Shown: positions 7,762 through 18,779 of the stretch, one piece after another | How the letters are laid out: every line of letters starts with the position of its first letter | Numbering within the stretch: the first letter of the stretch is position 1 | Notes under the pieces: generated by a model | The model's database searches: none | What the model was told of the DNA's origin: nothing | The model's input: only the letters and a program-made list of their open reading frames with translations | Made by a program: the position numbers and the translations under genes | NCBI GenBank assembly: GCA_030157545.1 | Contig: JAOAUN010000060.1 | Span: forward strand, 1 to 36,603 | From: Burkholderiaceae bacterium | GTDB lineage: Bacteria > Pseudomonadota > Gammaproteobacteria > Burkholderiales > Burkholderiaceae_D | Reading direction: 5' to 3' | DNA: 36,603 bases

Positions 7762-8964
7762 TTAATCAGTTTTGCTTTCACGCCGGTTTGAGCCTGCCAC
7801 CATCTCAAACCGGAACAGCCTGCATTCAATCGCGCCGTTGAAAAACGGCGTTTTTTTCGATTCTTTCAAACGCAGCAAACGTGGTAAGCCAAGGTCGGCA
7901 GTAAATAGCAACACCTTCCATCCGGCGAAGCGATTTTTCAACGTGCTGCTAAAGGCGCTGAAGAACGCTACCGCCATATCATCTTCCGGCACGGTGCTAT
8001 CACCACGCACACCGATACGCTCGCCATACGGCGGGTTGGTCAGCAAAATACCGGGCACATCGCTCGGTGGTTTGATTTCCTGCGCCTCGATCTGCTTCAA
8101 TGGAATCTCGAACGGGATGCCGGCCTGATTCAGGTTATTGCGCGTCATCGTCACCGCATCACCGGAAATGTCGCTGCCGAAAATCGTCGGCGAAGTCGGC
8201 ATAGTATTGGGTTTGATGCTGGCCTTGATAGCCTGCCATTCTGCTGGTTTGAAGCTGTTGAATTTTTCAAAGGCAAAGCTGCGGCGCGAGCCTGGTGGAA
8301 TGCCTGCCAGCATTTGCGCCGCTTCAATCACGATAGTGCCTGAGCCGCACATTGGGTCCATCAGCATCATGCCGGGCTTCCAGCCAGAGACGCGCAACAG
8401 GCCTGCAGCCAGGTTTTCGCGCAATGGCGCGTCACCAGTCTCAAGCCGCCAGCCGCGCTTGAACAAGGCGTCGCCCGAGGTATCAAGATAGAGGGTGAAA
8501 TGGCGCGGATCCAGAAAACCGACGATGCGCATGTCTGGTGTTTTGGTGTCAACTGATGGACGCTCGCCGCACAGGTCACGGAAGCGGTCACAGATCGCAT
8601 CCTTGATTTTCAGTGTCGTGAATTCCAGGCTTTTCAGCGGCGACTTGATCATCGTAACGTCAATGCGGATCGTGTGCTGGATGGCGAACCAGTCTTCCCA
8701 AGGCTGCGCGAGCGTCAGATCGTAAATGTCGTTCTCGTTGACATAGCTGGTGTGAGCCAGCCGCATCAGTGCGCGCGATGCAATGCGCGAATGCAGGTTG
8801 ACTTGCATTGCGTCGGTGATCAAACCCGAACAGTGCACGCCGCCGGGTACTTGATTGTGAACTTTCAGCGTGCTGGTGAGTGCGGCGATTTCGTTCAACT
8901 CCTCGGCCAGTGCAGCTTCAAGACCGCGCGGGCAGGGGCAGAAATAGGAGTGAATTTTTGACAT
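7762..8964 (-). CDS. rlmL: RlmL-type 23S rRNA (guanine-N2) methyltransferase (THUMP domain)
   Basis: This 400-residue protein has an N-terminal ferredoxin-like/THUMP RNA-binding part (about 1-165), then a Rossmann-fold N6/N2 methyltransferase. The SAM-binding motif is MLMDPMCGSGTIVIEAA and the catalytic NPPY motif is TNPPYGERIG. It corresponds to the RlmL half of the two-domain RlmKL of E. coli, which methylates G2445 of 23S rRNA. The C-terminal RlmK half is absent, which is usual for stand-alone forms in betaproteobacteria. The ATG at 8964 has an AAAAGG ribosome site. Its stop is immediately adjacent to the stop of the convergent putative effector gene, with no base between, so the accessory pair abuts this conserved gene. 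Confidence 0.9.
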   Translation of the reverse strand: MSKIHSYFCPCPRGLEAALAEELNEIAALTSTLKVHNQVPGGVHCSGLITDAMQVNLHSRIASRALMRLAHTSYVNENDIYDLTLAQPWEDWFAIQHTIRIDVTMIKSPLKSLEFTTLKIKDAICDRFRDLCGERPSVDTKTPDMRIVGFLDPRHFTLYLDTSGDALFKRGWRLETGDAPLRENLAAGLLRVSGWKPGMMLMDPMCGSGTIVIEAAQMLAGIPPGSRRSFAFEKFNSFKPAEWQAIKASIKPNTMPTSPTIFGSDISGDAVTMTRNNLNQAGIPFEIPLKQIEAQEIKPPSDVPGILLTNPPYGERIGVRGDSTVPEDDMAVAFFSAFSSTLKNRFAGWKVLLFTADLGLPRLLRLKESKKTPFFNGAIECRLFRFEMVAGSNRRESKTD

Positions 8965-9031
8965 GATGGGGGACCTTTTATCCGTTGTGAAGCGCTGTCT
9001 TTACTCTGATAAGGACAGTCTTTGAATGATT

Positions 9032-9132
9032 AAAGACGCTGGATCCCGATTTTCATCGGGATGACGGTAGTAGGTGAGAAGTCATCTAAATAGCTACCGT
9101 CATCCCAGCGTAGGCTGGGATCCAGCGTCTTT
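9032..9132. repeat. 101-bp intergenic palindromic repeat element (nested hairpins)
   Basis: The ends are perfect 15-base inverted repeats (AAAGACGCTGGATCC at 9032-9046 and its complement at 9118-9132). Inside each end sits its own hairpin: ATCCCGAT-TTTC-ATCGGGAT at 9043-9062 and ATCCCAGC-GTAG-GCTGGGAT at 9102-9121. A second inverted pair, GGGATGACGGTAG (9058-9070) and its complement (9094-9106), closes the centre. Parts recur near 15888 and 25523. It occupies the gap between rlmL and the DsbA-fold isomerase gene. The style resembles REP or neisserial dRS3 repeats ('GTCATTCC-GGAATCC'). Confidence 0.88.
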
Positions 9133-9150
9133 CGTTATGGTCAAAAAAAC

Positions 9151-9756
9151 TTAAGCCGCAGCCAACGCCTGGTCGACAAACTCCAAACGGTCTTGTCCCC
9201 AGAAGTTTTCGCCATTGATGCGAAACCAAGGCACACCAAACACTTGTGCCGTAATGGCTTCTTCCGTATTGCTCAAGTAAGTAGCTGCAACGCTATCAGT
9301 CAACGACGCTGCCACCAACTGCTGGCCCGGCAAACCGGTGCTGTCAGCAATTGCAGCCAGCGTTTCTGTGTCGGCGATATTTTTTTCTTCTGCCCACAAA
9401 GCTTGTCCTAGCGCGCCGGCCAGTTTGAGTGCCGCTTCGGTGCCGTGTGCAGCCTGTGCAGCAATCAATAATTTTGCTGAAGGGTCGCCCGGCACTGGAA
9501 AAAATGCCGGATGCAAATTAAGCTTTTTATTCAGATGCGCAGACCAGCGCTGCAATTCCACCAGTCGGTAAGCTTGTCGCTGTGCAGGGCGCTGGCCGAC
9601 AGGCAAACCACCGGAGACACTGAATACCTTAGCGATATCAAATGGCTTGAATAACACTTCCGCATCGTGTGCCTTCGCAATGGCGACGAAACGGTCATGG
9701 CCCATGTACGCATAGGGCGACGGCGGCGACATGAAATACTCGACTTGTTTTGACAT
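9151..9756 (-). CDS. 2-hydroxychromene-2-carboxylate isomerase family protein (DsbA fold, kappa-GST-like)
   Basis: This 201-residue protein belongs to the DsbA/kappa glutathione transferase group. It opens with VEYFMSPPSPYAYMGHDRF, where the usual active-site cysteine pair is replaced by S-P-P-S-P-Y as in HCCA isomerases such as NahD, and it has the VFGVPWFRINGENFWGQDRLEFV cis-proline segment near the C-terminus. Characterised members isomerise 2-hydroxychromene-2-carboxylate with glutathione in naphthalene breakdown. No aromatic pathway genes are nearby, so a general GSH-dependent role is more likely. It lies 17 bases downstream of hemJ and is the last gene of the minus-strand block. Confidence 0.88.
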   Translation of the reverse strand: MSKQVEYFMSPPSPYAYMGHDRFVAIAKAHDAEVLFKPFDIAKVFSVSGGLPVGQRPAQRQAYRLVELQRWSAHLNKKLNLHPAFFPVPGDPSAKLLIAAQAAHGTEAALKLAGALGQALWAEEKNIADTETLAAIADSTGLPGQQLVAASLTDSVAATYLSNTEEAITAQVFGVPWFRINGENFWGQDRLEFVDQALAAA

Positions 9757-9773
9757 GCTTATCTCACTTTGAA

Positions 9774-10196
9774 TTATTGGAATGGTTTGACAACGACCAG
9801 AATGACAATCGCAAACAACAGCAGCACCGGTACTTCATTGAACCAGCGATACCAGACGTGGCTGCGTGTATTCTTGCCCTGTTCGATTTTCTTTAGCAGG
9901 CTACCGCATGCATGGTGATAGCCAACGACTAGTACCACCAGCGCGAGCTTCAGATGCATCCAGGTACTGCCCTGACCCATGCCGTAGCCCAGCCACAACC
10001 AAAGACCCAGCGCCAGCGCCGGGAACATCAGGATAGTCGTAAACCGATACAGCTTGCCTGCCATCAGCAACAGCCGTTCCGTTGCTGCTGTGTCGGTTTC
10101 CATCGCCAGATTGACGTAAATGCGCGGCAAATAAAACAGACCGGCGAACCATGACGCAATAAAAACGATATGCAGTGCCTTGATCCAGTCATACAT
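9774..10196 (-). CDS. hemJ: HemJ-type protoporphyrinogen IX oxidase (UPF0093/CopD-like membrane protein)
   Basis: A 140-residue inner-membrane protein with four hydrophobic segments. It begins with the family signature WIKALHIVFIASWFAGLFYLPRIYV, which contains the heme-ligating histidine (H9), and later has HLKLALVVLVVGYHHACG and a final RWFNEVPVLLLFAIVILVVVKPF segment. HemJ oxidises protoporphyrinogen IX to protoporphyrin IX, the step before ferrochelatase (hemH is at 24390 in this window). Its start lies three bases beyond the proA stop, so expression is tied to the proA transcript. Gene order alone does not explain the link to proline synthesis. Confidence 0.88.
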   Translation of the reverse strand: MYDWIKALHIVFIASWFAGLFYLPRIYVNLAMETDTAATERLLLMAGKLYRFTTILMFPALALGLWLWLGYGMGQGSTWMHLKLALVVLVVGYHHACGSLLKKIEQGKNTRSHVWYRWFNEVPVLLLFAIVILVVVKPFQ

Positions 10197-10199
10197 CGC

Positions 10200-11465
10200 T
10201 CAGACCCTCACTTCGCCGTGACCCAGAACCAGATATTTCAAGGAGGTCAGACCTTCAAGTCCGACCGGGCCGCGTGCATGCAGCTTGTCGTTCGAAATGC
10301 CGATCTCGGCGCCGAGTCCGTATTCAAAGCCGTCGGCAAAACGGGTCGAGGCATTCACCATCACCGACGCAGAATCTACTTCACGCAAGAAGCGCATCGC
10401 GCGGCTATAGTCTTCGGTGATGATGGCGTCGGTGTGCTGCGATGAATAGGTGTTGATATGGTCGATCGCTTCGTCCATGTTCTCGACGATTTTCACCGAT
10501 AGGATCGCGTCCAGATATTCTGTTTTCCAGTCTTCCTCGGTCGCTGCTTTCAAATGCTCATAGCCGGCCAGTATTTTTTGCGCTTCTGCATCCCCGCGCA
10601 GCTCGACCTGCTTGCTTGCATACAGCTTGGCCAGTTGCGGCAGTACGCTTGGCGCAATCGCGCGCGCCACCAGCAAAGTCTCCATCGTGTTGCAGGTACC
10701 GTAGCGATGACATTTTGCATTGAAGGCAATCGGCAGCGCCTTGGCCAGATCGGCTTTGTCGTCAATGTATACATGACAGATGCCATCGAGATGCTTGATC
10801 ATGGGCACCGTCGACTCTTCGATCAGACGCGCAATCAATCCCTTGCCGCCGCGCGGCACGATGACATCGATGTATTGCGGCATCGTGATCATCGCGCCAA
10901 CTGCGGCACGGTCGGTGGTCTCAACAATCTGCACCGCATCCGCAGGCAGTCCTGCGCCAGCCAGCCCTTCTTTCACCAGTTTCGCCAGCGCCTGGTTGCA
11001 ATGGATCGCTTCCGAGCCGCCGCGCAAGATGGTCGCGTTGCCGCTTTTGATGCACAGGCCTGCCGCATCCACGGTCACGTTCGGACGCGCTTCATAAATG
11101 ATGCCGATCACGCCCAATGGCACCCGCATCTGTCCGACCTGAATGCCGGTCGGGCGGTATTTCATATTGCTGATTTCACCGATAGGGTCGGGCAGGGTGG
11201 CGATCTGTTCCAGTCCTTCAGCCATGGTTGCAATGGCTTGCTCCGACAGCGTCAGCCGGTCCAGCATTGCCGGTGCCAGACCTGCTGCGCGCGCAGCATC
11301 AAGGTCAAGCTGGTTGGCAGCGGACAGATGGGCGGCGTCACGCCGGATTGCCGCAGCAATCAATTGCAGTGCACGGTTTTTTGACGCGGTGTCGGCCTTC
11401 GCCATTGCGCGCGAAGCGAGGCGGGCAGCTTGCCCGACCGTGTTCATGTAGTGTTGAATGTCCAT
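10200..11465 (-). CDS. proA: Gamma-glutamyl phosphate reductase (proline synthesis)
   Basis: This 421-residue cytosolic enzyme reduces gamma-glutamyl phosphate to glutamate-5-semialdehyde with NADPH, the second step of proline synthesis. Typical segments are [25 protein letters not shown], the PRGGKGLI stretch, the catalytic cysteine in [16 protein letters not shown] and [17 protein letters not shown]. The frame opens at a TTG at 11495, but an ATG at 11465 with ACAGGA six bases upstream gives the family length. An ATG at 11471 is also possible. It lies 45 bases downstream of holA in the leuS-lptE-holA-proA order common in Burkholderiales. Confidence 0.95.
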   Translation of the reverse strand: MDIQHYMNTVGQAARLASRAMAKADTASKNRALQLIAAAIRRDAAHLSAANQLDLDAARAAGLAPAMLDRLTLSEQAIATMAEGLEQIATLPDPIGEISNMKYRPTGIQVGQMRVPLGVIGIIYEARPNVTVDAAGLCIKSGNATILRGGSEAIHCNQALAKLVKEGLAGAGLPADAVQIVETTDRAAVGAMITMPQYIDVIVPRGGKGLIARLIEESTVPMIKHLDGICHVYIDDKADLAKALPIAFNAKCHRYGTCNTMETLLVARAIAPSVLPQLAKLYASKQVELRGDAEAQKILAGYEHLKAATEEDWKTEYLDAILSVKIVENMDEAIDHINTYSSQHTDAIITEDYSRAMRFLREVDSASVMVNASTRFADGFEYGLGAEIGISNDKLHARGPVGLEGLTSLKYLVLGHGEVRV

Positions 11466-11510
11466 AGTCATCCTGTGTACTTCCTGTGTATTCAATCTGA
11501 TTTGAATTCT

Positions 11511-12533
11511 TTAACGTGCAATTTTAAGTGCCAGCTGCAGCATCGCATCCCAGGCATCGCCGGTAAACTGCCTGGCGCGCAAGCCTTTGATCATGCGGTC
11601 TACTTGCGCTGCCTGCGCCAGCGCGCTCTGGAGTGTGCTGGCTGACAAGCGCGCCAGCGCCGGCGCCATCAAGCGTTCGCGCGGACCCCAGATCCGGTAT
11701 TCTTTCATCAGCATGGCCAGCGGCCGGCCATCATTCATGCCCAGTTTCAGCTTGAGCATAATGCGAATTTCTTCGGCCACCGCCCACAATACCAGCGGCA
11801 GCGCTTCGCCTTCGCCTTTCAATCCTTCTAGCATGCGCGAGAGCCGCGCGATATCGCCGGCCAGCATGGCTTCCGACAACTTGAACACATCGTAGCGCGC
11901 TACATTGAGCACCGCATCCTGAATTTGCTCATAGGTCAGTCGTCCTTCGGCAAACAGCAAACCGAGTTTGCGAATTTCCTGATGCGCAGCCAGCAAATTG
12001 CCCTCGACCCGCTCGACCATGAAGTCGAGCGCTGCCTTGTCGGTACTTTGTCCTTGCGCTGCCAGCCGCTGACCTATCCAGTTGCCTAGTTGCGCGCGCT
12101 CCACTAGCGGAATATCAATGAAAACCGCCGCTTGCTGCAAGGCCGTAACCCATGCTGTTTTTTGCGCAGCCCAGTCCAGCTTGGGCAGCGTGATCAGCGT
12201 CACGGTATCGTCACCAGCCTGCGCGATGCTGGCTGCGTATTGTTGCAAAGCTTGTCCGCCTTCCTTGCCCGGTTTGCCGGTCGGAAGGCGCAGCTCAATA
12301 ATTTTTTTGTCGCCAAACAGCGATTGCGACTGCGTCGCCGACAGCAGCGCGCCCCAGTTGAAATAGCGTTCGGCAACCAGGACTTCACGCTCTGAAAAAC
12401 CAGTCGCACGCGCACGCGCACGAATTTTGTCAGCCGCTTCGATGGCGAGCAAATGCTCGTCGCTGCTGATTACATACAGCGGCGCCAGCGTTTTCGCCAG
12501 ATGAGTGTCAAGAGCGTCGGCGCGCAGCTGCAT
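11511..12533 (-). CDS. holA: DNA polymerase III delta subunit
   Basis: 340 residues, the usual size of HolA. Recognisable parts are the N-terminal LAPLYVISSDEHLLAIEAADKIRARA, the LFGDKKIIELRLPTGKPGKEG segment, the D-W-x-x-Q-K-T-AWVTALQQAA stretch, ERVEGNLLAAHQEIRKL of the lid domain, and a C-terminal helical collar domain. The delta subunit is the wrench of the clamp loader: it opens the beta sliding clamp for loading on DNA. It starts three bases after the lptE stop, so the two are translated from one message. Confidence 0.95.
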   Translation of the reverse strand: MQLRADALDTHLAKTLAPLYVISSDEHLLAIEAADKIRARARATGFSEREVLVAERYFNWGALLSATQSQSLFGDKKIIELRLPTGKPGKEGGQALQQYAASIAQAGDDTVTLITLPKLDWAAQKTAWVTALQQAAVFIDIPLVERAQLGNWIGQRLAAQGQSTDKAALDFMVERVEGNLLAAHQEIRKLGLLFAEGRLTYEQIQDAVLNVARYDVFKLSEAMLAGDIARLSRMLEGLKGEGEALPLVLWAVAEEIRIMLKLKLGMNDGRPLAMLMKEYRIWGPRERLMAPALARLSASTLQSALAQAAQVDRMIKGLRARQFTGDAWDAMLQLALKIAR

Positions 12534-12536
12534 CGG

Positions 12537-13058
12537 TCAGTCTGGTTTGGTGACTTGTTGCGTTGGTTTCAATTGCGCCATCTGACGGATTATCTGGTTA
12601 ATGGCGTCGCTGCGCAAATCGGAGAAAATCATTTTCTGCTCGGTTTCCTTCGCCAGCGCTTGCGCTTCGCTATAGCTCATGAAAGCCTGCAAGGCCAGCT
12701 CGGACGGTTTCAGCAGGACCTTGCCATCTGCTTCCTTGACCTCGTAACGCAGCCGGTACAGCAAGCTGAATTCGCGCACCTGGCCCTGCGCATTCAGCGT
12801 CAGGATTTTTCTCTCTTCGGCTTCTGAAATGATGTGCACCGTCGCTTGCGCTGACTTTGCATCGGTCGTTAGCTTGATGTCATCTTGCGCCAGGATCGCA
12901 CTGCGCAAGTCGCGCTCCAAGGGTGTATTACGAGCAGCATCCAGATAGAGCGTGCTGAACGGCAGGCGCGAATCCGGACGCGAACCACGCAACTGAAAGC
13001 CGCAGGCCGATAGCATGGCCAGCAATAGCATACAAAGTACAAGGCGACGTACGGTCAT
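12537..13058 (-). CDS. lptE: LPS-assembly lipoprotein LptE
   Basis: A 173-residue outer-membrane lipoprotein. The signal peptide MTVRRLVLCMLLLAMLSACG ends in a lipobox (LSAC), followed by FQLRGS, the usual start of mature LptE. LptE plugs the LptD barrel and helps insert lipopolysaccharide into the outer leaflet. The frame is open to 13184, but that would overlap the leuS coding end and add a non-signal extension. The ATG at 13058 puts the signal peptide at the N-terminus. It lies between leuS and holA, a conserved position in beta- and gammaproteobacteria. Confidence 0.95.
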   Translation of the reverse strand: MTVRRLVLCMLLLAMLSACGFQLRGSRPDSRLPFSTLYLDAARNTPLERDLRSAILAQDDIKLTTDAKSAQATVHIISEAEERKILTLNAQGQVREFSLLYRLRYEVKEADGKVLLKPSELALQAFMSYSEAQALAKETEQKMIFSDLRSDAINQIIRQMAQLKPTQQVTKPD

Positions 13059-13101
13059 AAGCGCTTTCAGCTCAGGGTTCAGATCAGGGTTCAACTTAGA
13101 T

Positions 13102-15807
<2,706 letters not shown>

Positions 15808-15887
15808 CTAAAGGCTGAGAGTCTTAAATACTGATCTATTGAGCCTTAGCGCTGAATAGTTTTCATGTGCACGACGAAAGCGACTGG

Positions 15888-15960
15888 GTTCCGGCTTGCG
15901 CCGGAACGACGGTAGCGGTTGAGGTGCTATTCAAACTACGACCGTCGCCCCAGCGCAGGG
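15888..15960. repeat. Diverged copy of the dispersed palindromic repeat
   Basis: A hairpin GTTCCGGC-TTGC-GCCGGAAC (15888-15907) runs into GACGGTAG, and after about 20 bases a CTACGACCGTCGCCCCAG arm follows (ends about 15954). The order hairpin, GACGGTAG, spacer, complementary arm is the same as in the 9032-9132 element, with diverged stems. It lies in the 343-base gap between exbD and leuS. The rest of that gap holds the two hairpins at 15974-16026 and the leuS -10 candidate. Confidence 0.75.
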
Positions 15961-15973
15961 TGAGGCAGGGGTT

Positions 15974-16026
15974 GCGTAACGCCTGCGTTACGCCTGCCGA
16001 AGCGGACTGGCTTGCAAGCCAGTCCG
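15974..16026. repeat. Two adjacent perfect hairpins downstream of exbD
   Basis: GCGTAACGC-CT-GCGTTACGC occupies 15974-15993. A perfect 24-base palindrome with half-site CGGACTGGCTTG is centred between 16014 and 16015 (16003-16026). They lie 50-100 bases past the exbD stop on the minus strand. They could act as transcript ends or stabilisers for the tonB-exbBD message, but no T-run follows either on the minus strand, so a classic terminator is not supported. They may be part of the neighbouring repeat element. Confidence 0.6.
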
Positions 16027-16075
16027 TGGCCCGAAGGGGGGGGCAGTGGCGTTGATGTTGACTGAAGCTTTTGAC

Positions 16076-16501
16076 TTACTTGGCTGCGCTATTCGGATCA
16101 GTCACAAAGCCGATCTTGGTCAGCCCATTGGTCTGGGCTGCCGACATGACTTGCGCAATGATTTCATAGCGGGTCGATTTGTCGGCGCGCAGCTGTAGAT
16201 CCGGCTGCGGTTTTTTCAGTGCGGCCGTCGCAAAGCGGGTTGCCAGCTCGGGCTGGGTAATGGCCGCGTTGTTCCAGAACAGCTTGCCTTCGGCATTGAT
16301 CGCCAGCGCGATGGTTTCAGGCTTTTCCGGCGCAGCTTGAGACTGCGCGCCAGGCAGGTCAAGTTTGATCGCGTGCGTGAATAGCGGCGCGGTGATGATG
16401 AAGATCACCAGCAGCACCAGCATCACGTCCACCATAGGCGTGACGTTGATATCCGCCATAGGAGCCTGATTATTGTTTTCGTTGAATCCGCCAAATGACA
16501 T
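16076..16501 (-). CDS. exbD: Biopolymer transport protein ExbD
   Basis: 141 residues with one N-terminal transmembrane helix (VDVMLVLLVIFIITAPLFTHAI) that contains the aspartate essential for proton use, preceded by MADINVTPMVD, the ExbD/TolR signature. A periplasmic domain follows. With ExbB it turns the proton gradient into TonB motion. It is third in tonB-exbB-exbD, 15 bases after exbB. TolR is the nearest alternative, but the adjacent tonB gene favours ExbD. Confidence 0.93.
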   Translation of the reverse strand: MSFGGFNENNNQAPMADINVTPMVDVMLVLLVIFIITAPLFTHAIKLDLPGAQSQAAPEKPETIALAINAEGKLFWNNAAITQPELATRFATAALKKPQPDLQLRADKSTRYEIIAQVMSAAQTNGLTKIGFVTDPNSAAK

Positions 16502-16516
16502 GCTGGTCTCCGGGAA

Positions 16517-17224
16517 TCAGGATTGGCGGCGTTCGCTGCCGATGCGCGCGCCTGTTGTCAGATGGGCATGCAAGTCATGCGCAAAGCCGTCAAGCTCCGA
16601 CATCGTGATGCGGTTGACGCGGGTAAAAGCGTTATAACCAAGTACAGCCGGAATCGCGACCACCAAGCCAATGGCGGTCATGATCAGCGCTTCACCAACC
16701 GGGCCGGCGACTTTGTCGATTTGTATGGTGCCGGAGGTCGAGACGGCGACCAGCGCATGGTAAATGCCCCAGACCGTGCCGAACAGGCCAATAAATGGCG
16801 CTGTCGAGCCGACTGAAGCCAGCAGCGTCAGTCCGTTTTCCAGTCGCGAAGACACGCGGTTCATTTGCTGGCGCAAGGTGCGGGTGACGAGTTCGCCCGG
16901 ATCGACCGTAGCATTCAGCGAGCCGGCATGCGACTTCACATTTACTGCTTCTAGCGCTTGCGATGCCATCGGCGCGTAAATGTTCTCGCTGTCGGACTGG
17001 CGCAAAAAGCCGATCGCGTCCGGCATGCTCGGTGCACTCCAGAAGCCTTCGAGCGCCGTGGCGCTCTTGCGGATACGCCATGAGGTCCATGCCTTCGACA
17101 AAATGTAGTACCAGCTGACGATAGACATCAGCAGCAGGATGTAGGCGACGCTATGCGATACCGCATCGCCCTGCGCCCAGTAATGCGTAAAGCCGAGATT
17201 TTGATTGGCGAGATTGTCGTTCAT
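16517..17224 (-). CDS. exbB: TonB-system proton channel protein ExbB
   Basis: 235 residues of the MotA/TolQ/ExbB family with three membrane helices: HSVAYILLLMSIVSWYYILSKAW near the N-terminus, then NGLTLLASVGSTAPFIGLFGTVWGIYHAL and GEALIMTAIGLVVAIPAVLGYNAF. The GLFGTVWGI and TAIGL segments are the family signature. The frame opens at 17287, inside tonB, but the ATG at 17224 gives the normal N-terminus 20 bases after the tonB stop. It forms the pentameric motor with ExbD that energises TonB-dependent uptake of siderophores, heme or vitamin B12. Confidence 0.94.
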   Translation of the reverse strand: MNDNLANQNLGFTHYWAQGDAVSHSVAYILLLMSIVSWYYILSKAWTSWRIRKSATALEGFWSAPSMPDAIGFLRQSDSENIYAPMASQALEAVNVKSHAGSLNATVDPGELVTRTLRQQMNRVSSRLENGLTLLASVGSTAPFIGLFGTVWGIYHALVAVSTSGTIQIDKVAGPVGEALIMTAIGLVVAIPAVLGYNAFTRVNRITMSELDGFAHDLHAHLTTGARIGSERRQS

Positions 17225-17243
17225 GCTGGTCCGCTTGGTTGGG

Positions 17244-17936
17244 TTAGTTCTGGAGTTTAAAGGGTATGGGCACCTGATACCACTCATCGACGGGCTTGCC
17301 GTCGCTGGTGGCTGGGATGAAGTGCCAGTTTTTCACTGCATCGACGGCAGACTGGTCCAGCCGCGGGTAATTGCTGCTGATTTTAACCTCGACTGCGCCG
17401 GCGCTGCCATCACTCTTGACGAGTACGCGCAAGACCACGGTTCCTTGCTCGCCTATCCGCTTCGACATCATTGGATATTTCGGCTTTTCGTTGCTCGCGC
17501 CGTAGCTTGCTGAAATCGTCACGTCTGTTTTGACAGGTGCTGCGGGTGGCGCAACAGCTTGCGTAACGGGTTGCGTAACGGATGCGGGCGCCGCCGGTGC
17601 CGGTGCGGGCGCAGGTGTTGGCGCAGGTGCTGGCGTTGGACTCGGAGCCGGCGCCGGCGTTGGCATCGGTGCTGGCGTGGGAGTGGGTGCCGGTGCCGGT
17701 GCAACCGGAGTCGGTGGCATTACCGGCTTCGGTGGTGGTGTCACGGGTTTCGGTGGTGGTGGCAGTGGCTTGGGCGCAGTCGGCATGGCAGCCGGTTGTG
17801 TCAGCTGCACGACGACCGGCGGCAACTCCGGCGGTGACGGTTTCTGTTGCAATACGCTAGATGCGAACAGCATCAACAGCGCTGCATGCAGCGCCAGCGT
17901 GGCCGCTAAAGCGGTGCCTTTACGTCTTGAAATCAT
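17244..17936 (-). CDS. tonB: Energy transducer TonB
   Basis: A 230-residue protein with an N-terminal membrane anchor (ALAATLALHAALLMLFASSVL), then a Pro-Ala, Pro-Lys and Pro-Thr low-complexity spacer (about 33-125) that would span the periplasm. The C-terminal TonB domain follows: YPMMSKRIGEQGTVVLRVLV, then SSNYPRLDQSAVDAVKNW and FIP. This domain touches the TonB box of outer-membrane receptors. The spacer is encoded by a long imperfect GGTGCNGG-type repeat and is likely to vary in length between strains. It lies 16 bases after dapB. No receptor gene is nearby. A Fur site before tonB is not obvious because the gene sits within the bamE-dapB run. Confidence 0.95.
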   Translation of the reverse strand: MISRRKGTALAATLALHAALLMLFASSVLQQKPSPPELPPVVVQLTQPAAMPTAPKPLPPPPKPVTPPPKPVMPPTPVAPAPAPTPTPAPMPTPAPAPSPTPAPAPTPAPAPAPAAPASVTQPVTQAVAPPAAPVKTDVTISASYGASNEKPKYPMMSKRIGEQGTVVLRVLVKSDGSAGAVEVKISSNYPRLDQSAVDAVKNWHFIPATSDGKPVDEWYQVPIPFKLQN

Positions 17937-17952
17937 GTTGTTCTGTTAGTGC

Positions 17953-18759
17953 TTAGCGCAAGCCGAGCACATCTTGCATGTCAAACAAACCTGTTTTTTT
18001 GGTCTGGAGAAAACGTGCAGCACGCAGACTGCCGTGCGCATAGGTGACACGGCTGGAAGATTTGTGAGTGATTTCGATGCGCTCGCCAATGCCGGCAAAC
18101 AGCACAGTATGGTCGCCGACTATGTCGCCGCCACGAATGGTGGCAAAGCCTATCGATGACGGGTCGCGTTCGCCAGTTACGCCTTCACGCGCAAATACGC
18201 CAACTTCATTAAGGTCTCGCCCGAGCGCATCAGCGATGACTTCACCCATTTTCAATGCCGTACCTGACGGCGCATCGACTTTGTGGCGATGGTGCGCTTC
18301 AATGATTTCGATATCGTAGCCATGCGAAAAGCTCTTGGCGGCCAGTTCCAGCAATTTCATTGTCACGTTGACGCCGACGCTCATGTTGGGCGCGAACACG
18401 ATTGCGGTTTTAGTCGCCGCCGCTACGATGGCTGCTTTTCCTGCTTCGTCGAAACCGGTGGTGCCAATGATCATCTTGATGCCATGCTCAGCGCAGTAAG
18501 CCAGATGCTGCAGCGTTCCTTCGGGACGTGTGAAATCGATCAGGAAATCCGCATCGGCCAAACCTTTGCCGAAGTCCGATTCAATTGTCACGCCGGCGGG
18601 CTGGCCCAGAAAGCCAGCGGCATCAGTGCCGAGACTGGCAGAGCCAGCGATATCAAGCGCGCCACTCAGTTGCGCTTCGGCGTCGGTGTGAATAGCCTCG
18701 ATCAGCATGCGACCCATACGGCCGGAAGCACCGGCCACTGCAATCTTCATTTTGTTCAT
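17953..18759 (-). CDS. dapB: 4-hydroxy-tetrahydrodipicolinate reductase
   Basis: 268 residues. DapB reduces hydroxy-tetrahydrodipicolinate with NAD(P)H in the lysine/diaminopimelate pathway. The dinucleotide-binding motif is [12 protein letters not shown], a [12 protein letters not shown] segment follows, and the active-site signature is [23 protein letters not shown]. The first ATG (18759) and a second at 18750 are both possible, and neither has a strong ribosome site. It sits between bamE and tonB on one strand with short gaps (20 and 16 bases). Confidence 0.96.
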   Translation of the reverse strand: MNKMKIAVAGASGRMGRMLIEAIHTDAEAQLSGALDIAGSASLGTDAAGFLGQPAGVTIESDFGKGLADADFLIDFTRPEGTLQHLAYCAEHGIKMIIGTTGFDEAGKAAIVAAATKTAIVFAPNMSVGVNVTMKLLELAAKSFSHGYDIEIIEAHHRHKVDAPSGTALKMGEVIADALGRDLNEVGVFAREGVTGERDPSSIGFATIRGGDIVGDHTVLFAGIGERIEITHKSSSRVTYAHGSLRAARFLQTKKTGLFDMQDVLGLR

Positions 18760-18779
18760 TGAATTTTATTTGCGACGTT

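Noticed and set aside
10554..11384. A 276-residue plus-strand frame inside proA
   Set aside because: Antisense shadow rich in Arg, His and Gln; proA on the other strand is certain.
17530..17949. Long plus-strand Gly/Ala-rich open frame
   Set aside because: It is the shadow of the Pro-Ala repeat of tonB on the other strand, with no ribosome site or independent support.
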